This document shows, one piece after another, positions 7,204-12,521 of a stretch of 14,297 nucleotides of DNA (within the stretch, counting starts at the first letter, position 1; each line of letters starts with the position of its first letter). The notes under the pieces are model-generated. The model saw nothing but the letters and a program-made list of their open reading frames with translations, searched no databases and was not told the DNA's origin. A program made the translations under genes and the position numbers. Source of the stretch: Marinilabiliaceae bacterium (GTDB lineage: Bacteria > Bacteroidota > Bacteroidia > Bacteroidales > Marinilabiliaceae); NCBI GenBank assembly GCA_027010905.1, contig JALVBA010000019.1, positions 1-14,297 on the forward strand, in the 5' to 3' direction.

Positions 7204-8487
7204 ATGACCAAAATAAAGATATTAATTGAAAAGATAAACAGTGGCGATAACACATTGTTTCAGGAGCTGTACGGAAATAATCAGGATACACTAAAGCAAC
7301 AGGCTGACAGGTATACTGAATTGATGAATGAGTTTGAGCAAGCTCACGGCACTGACGATGTCGATCTTTTTACATCACCGGGTAGAACTGAGGTTGGTGG
7401 AAATCATACCGACCATCAGTATGGGCGTGTTTTGGCAGGTGCTGTAAATATGGATAATATTGCTGTTGTAGCTAATAACAATTCAAATACTATCCGCATT
7501 AAGTCTGCCGGATATCCTGAGTTTACTGTTGATATCTCAGATCTTTCAAAAGATGAGTCTCAGTTATACACTTCAGAAGCTTTGGTTAAAGGTATTTGTG
7601 CCCGACTAAAAGAGTTGGGTCATGAGATTGGAGGCTTTAATGCGCACATACATGGTAATGTGCTGAAAGGGTCAGGGCTGAGCTCTTCTGCATCATTCGA
7701 AGTTTTGATAGGTGCAATTATTAGTCATCTTTTCAATGGAGGCAAGGTTGACCCTGTTGAGAATGCAATTGTGGGTCAATGGTCAGAGAATAACTATTTT
7801 GGAAAACCTTGCGGACTGATGGATCAAACGGCATGTTCGGTGGGAGGATTTATCACTATCGATTTTAAAGATCCTTCAAAACCTGTTGTTAAAGCTCTTG
7901 ATTTTGACTTTATGAAAACAGGCTATGCACTTGTTATTACCGATACCGGTGGCGACCATGCTAATCTTAACGATGAGTATGCATCTCTTCCAGCAGAGAT
8001 GAAATCTGTGGCTCAGGCATTAGGAAAAGAGGTTATGCGTGAAGTGTCAACTGAAGAGTTGGTAAAAGCAATACCCGATATTCGTGAGAAGGTTGGTGAC
8101 CGTGCAATATTGCGTGCTATTCACTTTTTGGGAGATAACAGTCGGGTTGTTGATCAGGTTGAGGCACTTGAGAGTGATGAGTTTGACTCATTCCTGAAGA
8201 TGGTAATTCAATCGGGAAACAGCTCATATATGTATAATCAAAATGTTTACACAACGCTCGATTCACGTCAGCAGAGTGTTGCTTTAGGATTAGCCCTGAG
8301 TGCTCAGATACTTGAGGGTAAGGGAGCATGGCGTGTTCATGGTGGTGGATTTGCCGGTACTATCCAGGCATTTGTTCCACAGGATATGCTAGATGAGTAT
8401 GTTGATACCCTTGAAAATGTCTTTGGCAAAGGAAACTGTCACAAACTATTTATCAGATCTAAGGGTTCAATAAAACTGGAATTGTAA
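7204..8487 (+). CDS. galK: Galactokinase-family GHMP kinase, atypical motif I
   Basis: GHMP kinase of the galactokinase branch, expected to make galactose-1-phosphate from galactose and ATP. It has 427 residues, longer than the roughly 380-390 of classical GalK because of an N-terminal extension of about 50 residues. Motif I, SPGRTEVGGNHTDHQYG at 58-74, keeps Arg61, His68 and Asp70. The classical EHTDY reads NHTDH, so the Glu that contacts the sugar is Asn67. Motif II, GSGLSSSASFE at 156-166, is the phosphate loop. CGLMDQ at 203-208 holds the catalytic base Asp207. Motif III, HGGGFAGTIQAF at 379-390, is intact. I recall this longer GGNHTDH form mainly from clostridial proteins annotated as galactokinase. 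The next two genes, a sugar transporter and an aldose 1-epimerase, support a role in galactose use. The symbol is by family and context; the exact substrate is an inference. Confidence 0.85.
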   Translation: MTKIKILIEKINSGDNTLFQELYGNNQDTLKQQADRYTELMNEFEQAHGTDDVDLFTSPGRTEVGGNHTDHQYGRVLAGAVNMDNIAVVANNNSNTIRIKSAGYPEFTVDISDLSKDESQLYTSEALVKGICARLKELGHEIGGFNAHIHGNVLKGSGLSSSASFEVLIGAIISHLFNGGKVDPVENAIVGQWSENNYFGKPCGLMDQTACSVGGFITIDFKDPSKPVVKALDFDFMKTGYALVITDTGGDHANLNDEYASLPAEMKSVAQALGKEVMREVSTEELVKAIPDIREKVGDRAILRAIHFLGDNSRVVDQVEALESDEFDSFLKMVIQSGNSSYMYNQNVYTTLDSRQQSVALGLALSAQILEGKGAWRVHGGGFAGTIQAFVPQDMLDEYVDTLENVFGKGNCHKLFIRSKGSIKLEL

Positions 8488-8543
8488 AATTTTGCAAATC
8501 GTTTAACTAATAAGAAATTAATTTAAAATCTAAACTAAAAGTT

Positions 8544-9794
8544 ATGAGTGAAAAAAAGACTAATCAAACTGGTCCATTTCTAATAATGGTTGGACTGATG
8601 TTTGTTGTTGGATTCCTTACGGTAGTGAACCAGCAATTTCAAACACCCTTACAGGGAGCTTTACTGTCGAATGCCGGAGCCCTGAAGAATACTTTAGCAA
8701 CCTTTATTACATTTGCTTTCTTTATGGGTTATCCTGCTTTGGGATCAACAGCATCGAAATGGGCTGATACTATTGGTTATAAAGGAACTCTGGTAAGAGG
8801 TCTTATTGTGTTGATAGCCGGATTAGCCATTGAAGCTCTTTCGGCATATATTACAGATGCTGGAAGTGTGCAGATTGGCGGAGCTACCGTTCCTATTGCT
8901 TTCTTCATATTTCTGTTTGGTTCATTCGTGATAGGTTCTGCTCTTGCAATTATGCAAACTGTAATTAACCCTTTCCTCGTAGTTACTGAAGTTCCCGGAA
9001 CTTCACCTATTACAAGGGTTAGTATTGCCGGTTCGTTAAACTCTATTGGTACTACCATTGCACCTTTCTTTGTTGCTTTTGTTGTATTCGGCGGTAGCAT
9101 TCCTAAGGTTGCTCAGCTTTTGTTACCTCTTTCGATACTGATATTGGTTGTTGGCGTTCTTACAGGTGTTGTTAAGAAACTGCCTCTTCCTACTCCAAAA
9201 CATGGTGATAATGAGTCCGTTGACATCTCTCAATTGACAAGAAGTATTTGGAGTTTTAAACACTTAACACTTGGTGTTGTTGGTATATTCGTTTACGTTG
9301 GAGTTGAAGTGGCTGTTGGATCAAATATTACACTCTATGCTAAAAGTATAGGTTTTAATAAAGAACTTTATGCAACCCTTACTGCGCTTTACTGGGGCGG
9401 GATGTTAGTTGGTCGCCTGTTTGGTTCTTTTATGTCTAAAATTGCAGCTCAGAAACAACTGCTTTTTACAGCAACCGTAGCTTTAGTACTTGTGCTTATT
9501 TCAATGGCCACTGTTAATCCATGGTTCCTTGTAGGAATTGGTTTAATGCACTCAATTATGTGGGGAGCAATTTTTTCTCTGGCAATTGATAAACTGGGAT
9601 CATACACAGCAAAAGGTTCCGGAGCACTTATGATTGGCGTAGCCGGTGGAGCTATTATTCCGTGGTTGCAGGGAGTCTCTGCTGATATGTTAGGTGGTTG
9701 GGAGTTAACATGGATAATTGTTGCAGTTTGTGAGGTTTACCTGATATACTATGCTGTTGCAGGGCATAAAGTAAAAGAGGAAGTAACTGCTTAA
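8544..9794 (+). CDS. FucP/GluP-type sugar MFS transporter
   Basis: Inner-membrane major facilitator protein of 416 residues with about twelve hydrophobic segments, probably importing galactose and/or glucose. Family marks are NPFLVVT at 142-148, YVGVEVAVGS at 251-260, YWGGMLVGRLFGS at 283-295, and GAIFSLAIDKLGSYTAKGSG at 341-360. GGAIIPWLQG at 368-377 corresponds to the GGAIIPxLQG of FucP and GluP proteins. By eye-alignment to E. coli FucP, the TM1 Asp in the NDIL-type motif is replaced within VVNQQFQ at 27-33. The Glu before NPY aligns with Gln138, a change I associate with glucose/galactose members. The gene lies 56 bases after galK and before aldose 1-epimerase, and a hairpin terminator follows it. 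Galactose is the best guess for the substrate from context; fucose is less likely because no fucose genes are seen. Confidence 0.87.
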   Translation: MSEKKTNQTGPFLIMVGLMFVVGFLTVVNQQFQTPLQGALLSNAGALKNTLATFITFAFFMGYPALGSTASKWADTIGYKGTLVRGLIVLIAGLAIEALSAYITDAGSVQIGGATVPIAFFIFLFGSFVIGSALAIMQTVINPFLVVTEVPGTSPITRVSIAGSLNSIGTTIAPFFVAFVVFGGSIPKVAQLLLPLSILILVVGVLTGVVKKLPLPTPKHGDNESVDISQLTRSIWSFKHLTLGVVGIFVYVGVEVAVGSNITLYAKSIGFNKELYATLTALYWGGMLVGRLFGSFMSKIAAQKQLLFTATVALVLVLISMATVNPWFLVGIGLMHSIMWGAIFSLAIDKLGSYTAKGSGALMIGVAGGAIIPWLQGVSADMLGGWELTWIIVAVCEVYLIYYAVAGHKVKEEVTA

Positions 9795-9809
9795 TAAGTA
9801 ATTGATTTG

Positions 9810-9845
9810 ATAAGGGCTGGTTTTTAATCAGTCCTTATTTTTTTT
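9810..9845 (+). terminator. Intrinsic terminator between transporter and galM
   Basis: ATAAGGGCTG at 9810-9819 pairs over ten positions with CAGTCCTTAT at 9829-9838 (nine Watson-Crick pairs and one G-T), with a 9-base loop and eight T residues at 9838-9845. This is the clearest terminator in the window and sits inside what otherwise looks like a galactose operon, 33 bases before the galM start. Confidence 0.8.
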
Positions 9846-9878
9846 AATAAAAGAATTAGCATCTAATATATTAAAGGC

Positions 9879-10904
9879 ATGAGTAAATCAGCAGATGTTT
9901 ATACCCTAAATAACAGCAACGGAGTAGAGGTTTCTTTTATGGCTGATGGTGCACGTATTATCTCAATAAATGTTCCTGATGTAAAGGGTAATATTGCTGA
10001 TGTTGTTATAGGATACGATACTCCGGAAGGTGCATTGAAGGGAGATGCTTATTTTGGTGCTCTGTGCGGAAGATATGCCAACCGGATTGTTGAAGGTAAG
10101 TTTAGTATCGATGGCAAAGAATACCAACTCGATTGTAATAACGATACTAACCACCTGCATGGAGGTAACGAAGGATTCAACTCAAGGGAGTGGACGGTAG
10201 AGCCTGTTTCAATACCTAAATTTGCTCAGGCTTACAATCTCTCATTGGTTAGTCCTGATGGTGATCAGAAATACCCGGGTGAGTTAACTGTTGAAGTAAC
10301 TTATGGACTGACTAGCGATAATGAATTTGTTATTGAGTATTCAGCTGAAACAACAAAGCCTACCGTAATTAACCTTACGGCTCATCCCTACTTTAACCTA
10401 AAAGGTGCAGGCAGTGGAACAGTTGAAAATCATGAATTGCAAATCAACGCCTCTAAGTACACACCTATCGATGGAGCTATTGGCACTATTTCGGGTGAGA
10501 TTGTTCCGGTTAAGGATACTCCATTCGATTTTACAACGGCTAAGAAAATTGGTGATGCGGTTAATGAGGATGCTGACCAGTTGAAGTTTGGTGGGGGAGG
10601 TTTGGATCACAACTTTGTGATTGATGGCTATGACGGTTCAGTAAGGTTAGCAGCTGTACTGACGGATTCTGAATCAGGACGCAGTATGGAGGTTTATACC
10701 GACCAACCGGGTGTGCAGACATATACAGGTAACCATTTTGACAAATCAGATATAGGCAAGCAGGGACAACCCATAGAGAAGTGGGCTGGTGTTGCTCTTG
10801 AAACACAAATCTTTCCTGACTCACCTAATAAGGAGCATTTTCCTAACGCAGTGCTGAAACCGGGTGAGACCTATAAGCATATTTGTGTTTATAAATTTTC
10901 ATAA
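9879..10904 (+). CDS. galM: Aldose 1-epimerase (galactose mutarotase)
   Basis: GalM interconverts the alpha and beta anomers of galactose or glucose so that the kinase receives its preferred form. The 341 residues match the family. GRYANRI at 64-70 carries Asn67 and Arg69. NHLHGG at 91-96 holds His94, and LTAHPYFNL at 166-174 holds the catalytic acid His169. GLDHNF at 241-246 holds Asp243, and GVALETQ at 304-310 holds the catalytic base Glu308. These are the positions known from Lactococcus GalM. There is no signal peptide or lipobox, so it should act in the cytoplasm next to the galactokinase, unlike the secreted versions many Bacteroidota also have. A strong terminator lies just upstream and I see no good promoter in the 33 bases between, so expression probably depends on read-through. 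A second terminator follows the gene. Confidence 0.95.
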   Translation: MSKSADVYTLNNSNGVEVSFMADGARIISINVPDVKGNIADVVIGYDTPEGALKGDAYFGALCGRYANRIVEGKFSIDGKEYQLDCNNDTNHLHGGNEGFNSREWTVEPVSIPKFAQAYNLSLVSPDGDQKYPGELTVEVTYGLTSDNEFVIEYSAETTKPTVINLTAHPYFNLKGAGSGTVENHELQINASKYTPIDGAIGTISGEIVPVKDTPFDFTTAKKIGDAVNEDADQLKFGGGGLDHNFVIDGYDGSVRLAAVLTDSESGRSMEVYTDQPGVQTYTGNHFDKSDIGKQGQPIEKWAGVALETQIFPDSPNKEHFPNAVLKPGETYKHICVYKFS

Positions 10905-10971
10905 TTATAGTGTTGCATAGTCTACATTTGAATAGTTGATGATGAAGGTAAACATTGCTTGAAAACTTTTT

Positions 10972-11007
10972 AAAACTCACTAAATTCATTCGGATTTAGT
11001 GGTTTTT
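10972..11007 (+). terminator. Intrinsic terminator after galM
   Basis: CACTAAAT at 10978-10985 pairs exactly with ATTTAGTG at 10994-11001 around an 8-base loop. AAAAC at 10972-10976 extends the stem to GTTTT at 11002-11006 across one bulged T at 10977. A T run follows on the plus strand and an A run precedes it, so it could work in either direction. Confidence 0.75.
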
Positions 11008-11097
11008 GCTTTTTATGTTCTGCTTCGAATTTTGTGGATTATGAACGTTCTCGATGTTCTGCATCTAAATAGTGTCTGCAATAATACATAGCTGGTA

Positions 11098-11201
11098 TCG
11101 TCATTGCGAGGACGATAGGACGAAGCAATCTTTTAACGTACAATGAGATTGCTTCACTTCCCGCCACATCGGGACAGGCTGTACCTCGTTCGCAATGACG
11201 A
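11098..11201. repeat. REP/MITE-like palindromic repeat
   Basis: The outer arms TCGTCATTGCGAG at 11098-11110 and TTCGCAATGACGA at 11189-11201 are inverted repeats matching at 12 of 13 positions. GAAGCAATCT at 11122-11131 pairs exactly with AGATTGCTTC at 11146-11155. A GC-rich insert contains a small CCCG/CGGG hairpin at 11160-11173. Elements with CGTCATTGCGAG, GAAGCAATC and CGCAATGACG occur in many copies in diverse bacterial genomes, as I recall them. Its base composition also stands out from the AT-rich surroundings. Copy number here cannot be seen in one window. Confidence 0.8.
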
Positions 11202-11281
11202 CAATGTTATAAATCAAGGTACAAAATAATAAGGAGTTAAAGAGTCGTGTTAACCTTGGTAGAAATTAATTGTAATCTAAA

Positions 11282-11316
11282 AAGCGTCAGCACTCAAAAT
11301 AACATCTACCCCTTTG
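11282..11316. repeat. 35-base direct repeat, copy 1
   Basis: This segment matches 11652-11686 with a period of 370 bases. A 21-base core, TCAAAATAACATCTACCCCT followed by T, is identical, and the flanks differ mainly by C/T and A/G changes. Within copy 1, CTCAAAATAA at 11293-11302 also has an exact inverted partner, TTATTTTGAG, at 11328-11337. Confidence 0.75.
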
Positions 11317-11402
11317 TGAGCTAAATATTATTTTGAGGTATAATAGAAAATAATTTACGCTGATTTTTTACAATCTCGATATTATCAACAAATCTTTTTA
11401 GT

Positions 11403-11531
11403 GGCCTCTTTCTATTTGCGCTTGTAGTGTGATTGAAGATTTAGGGAGATTGGATAGCTCCGAAGGTATGAGGAGATCATCCAACCGAACTTAATCTTCA
11501 AGTATACGGAAAGCACTAATAGAAATAAGCC
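11403..11531. repeat. 129-base collinear imperfect hairpin
   Basis: The two arms, 11403-11455 and 11479-11531, align in a single register with no insertion or deletion. I count 38 Watson-Crick pairs and 3 G-T pairs in 53 positions. The best blocks are TTTCTATT with AATAGAAA (11409-11416, 11518-11525), TTGAAGATT with AATCTTCAA (11433-11441, 11493-11501) and TTGGAT with ATCCAA (11450-11455, 11479-11484). CTCC at 11458-11461 and GGAG at 11472-11475 close a 10-base loop. A run of seven T at 11536-11542 lies just beyond on the plus strand. It could be a structured RNA with its terminator, a decayed inverted-repeat element, or a single-stranded DNA hairpin. I do not recognise the family. Confidence 0.65.
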
Positions 11532-11543
11532 TTGATTTTTTTG

Positions 11544-11573
11544 TTTCGTTTTTGTATCAAGACAAAAATGAAA
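11544..11573. repeat. 12-bp hairpin with TATCAAGA-type loop
   Basis: TTTCGTTTTTGT at 11544-11555 pairs with ACAAAAATGAAA at 11562-11573, eleven Watson-Crick pairs and one G-T, around the loop ATCAAG. An alternative pairing joins CTTGAT at 11531-11536 with ATCAAG at 11556-11561. I recall similar motifs (TTTTTGTATCAAGACAAAAA) as dispersed repeats in Bacteroidota genomes, but cannot confirm that here. Confidence 0.6.
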
Positions 11574-11651
11574 GGCGCATAAAAGTGATGCCTGGATAAG
11601 TTATTAACAAATATTCATATTTAGAAAAATGTATTTTTAAAGAGAAAAACT

Positions 11652-11686
11652 AAACGTCAACATTCAAAATAACATCTACCCCTTCG
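11652..11686. repeat. 35-base direct repeat, copy 2
   Basis: Second copy of the element at 11282-11316. It ends about ten bases before the -33 box of the promoter for the metallo-hydrolase gene, so it may be part of that gene's upstream control region, or the end of an inserted or duplicated segment. Confidence 0.75.
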
Positions 11687-11696
11687 TTGTGCACTT

Positions 11697-11727
11697 ATTG
11701 TCCTACTACACAAAACTGTTATATTTG
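11697..11727 (+). promoter_or_regulatory. Putative promoter of the metallo-hydrolase gene
   Basis: TATATTTG at 11720-11727 is a full TAnnTTTG match, with ATTG at 11697-11700 as a three-of-four -33 box 19 bases upstream. Transcription would start near 11734, leaving 14 bases before the TTG at 11748 or 23 before the GTG at 11757. Confidence 0.55.
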
Positions 11728-11747
11728 TCTTCGCTAATAAATTAAAA

Positions 11748-12521
11748 TTGAGACAAGTGATAATTACTCTTCTTGGTACAGGTACATCACAGGGAGTTCC
11801 AATGATAGGATGCGAATGTAGTGTTTGTAAATCTTCTGACAGAAGAGACAGACGATTACGTTCGTCCGTTTTGATAGAGACCGACACCACAACAGTTGTA
11901 ATTGATACCGGCCCCGACTTCAGGTATCAGATGCTGAGAGCCGGGGTGAAAAAACTGGATGCAGTTATTCTTACGCATGAGCATTACGACCATGTGGCAG
12001 GCCTGGATGATATCAGAGCATTTAATAAAATACGAAAAGGGGATATTGATGTCTATGCCGAAAAGCGTGTGCTTACAGAGTTGGAGCACAATCTGCACTA
12101 TGCATTTGCAAAAGATAAATATCCGGGAGTGCCATCCATTAGAAATATTGTGATTGATGAGAGTGTGGTATTCAGTGTTAGCGATATCGTAATTACTCCA
12201 ATCAGGGTTCTTCATCACCGATTACCTGTTATGAGTTTTAGAATTGGTGATTTTGCTTATATCACGGATACCAATAGTATACCTGATAAATCATTTGAAA
12301 TGTTGGCAGGAGTGAAGGTGTTAGTGATAAATGCGTTGAGAATAAAACCCCACATCTCTCATTTTAGCCTATCCGAAGCCCTTGACGTGATTCAAAAGTT
12401 AAAGCCTGAAAGAGCTATCTTAACCCATATTAGCCACCGATTAGGATTGCATAAGGAGGTTAATGATTCTTTACCCAAAAGAGTAGAGTTAGGTTACGAC
12501 GGTATGCAGATAAAATTATAG
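11748..12521 (+). CDS. PhnP-like metallo-beta-lactamase-fold hydrolase
   Basis: Soluble metal-dependent phosphodiesterase of the PhnP/Lactamase_B_2 type, 257 residues, close to E. coli PhnP. LGTGTSQGVPMIGCECSVC at 9-27 gives Cys22, Cys24 and Cys27, matching the extra structural zinc site of PhnP. HEHYDH at 77-82 is the HxHxDH metal motif. His156 or His157, Asp174 in YITDTNS and the His residues of PHISHFS (202, 205) and LTHISH (227, 230) supply further ligands. PhnP acts on phosphoribosyl cyclic phosphate in phosphonate breakdown, but no C-P lyase gene is near, so the substrate here is unknown. It may be another cyclic phosphate or nucleotide. No ATG lies at the start: TTG at 11748 or GTG at 11757 are the options, and the promoter fits either. 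The last six bases overlap the end of the convergent regulator gene. Confidence 0.88.
   Translation: MRQVIITLLGTGTSQGVPMIGCECSVCKSSDRRDRRLRSSVLIETDTTTVVIDTGPDFRYQMLRAGVKKLDAVILTHEHYDHVAGLDDIRAFNKIRKGDIDVYAEKRVLTELEHNLHYAFAKDKYPGVPSIRNIVIDESVVFSVSDIVITPIRVLHHRLPVMSFRIGDFAYITDTNSIPDKSFEMLAGVKVLVINALRIKPHISHFSLSEALDVIQKLKPERAILTHISHRLGLHKEVNDSLPKRVELGYDGMQIKL

Larger units (their letters stand above)
10905..11747. other. Long structured non-coding region
   Basis: These 843 bases hold no credible gene on either strand. In order they contain the galM terminator, a palindromic repeat of about 104 bases, a small hairpin at 11231-11257 (AAGG-TTAA with TTAACCTT), and the first copy of a 35-base repeat. 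A 129-base imperfect hairpin, a second hairpin, the second repeat copy and the promoter of the next gene follow. The density of inverted and direct repeats is far above the rest of the window and suggests non-autonomous mobile or repeat DNA, a structured RNA, or both. Confidence 0.7.

Noticed and set aside
7204..10904. A complete Leloir pathway operon
   Set aside because: Kinase, transporter and mutarotase are present, but no galactose-1-phosphate uridylyltransferase or UDP-galactose 4-epimerase can be found; the UDP-sugar SDR at 3895-4836 is a decarboxylase, not GalE.
11231..11257. AAGGAG as a ribosome binding site for a small gene
   Set aside because: No start codon with a useful open frame follows at a suitable distance; the sequence is better explained as part of a small hairpin.
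11403..11531. tRNA or known riboswitch
   Set aside because: The fold is one long rod, not a cloverleaf, with no GTTCRA-type T-loop or CCA end. The downstream gene is not a riboswitch-type target, and no known aptamer consensus is visible to me.
11098..11686. CRISPR array or retron msr/msd
   Set aside because: Only two copies of the 35-base repeat occur, 370 bases apart, with no regular spacers. No reverse transcriptase or cas gene is in the window, so the hairpin cannot be assigned to a retron.
11657..11890. Minus-strand open frame of 77 codons across the hydrolase start
   Set aside because: It overlaps the well-supported N-terminus of the metallo-hydrolase and part of the direct repeat, and the peptide resembles nothing I know.
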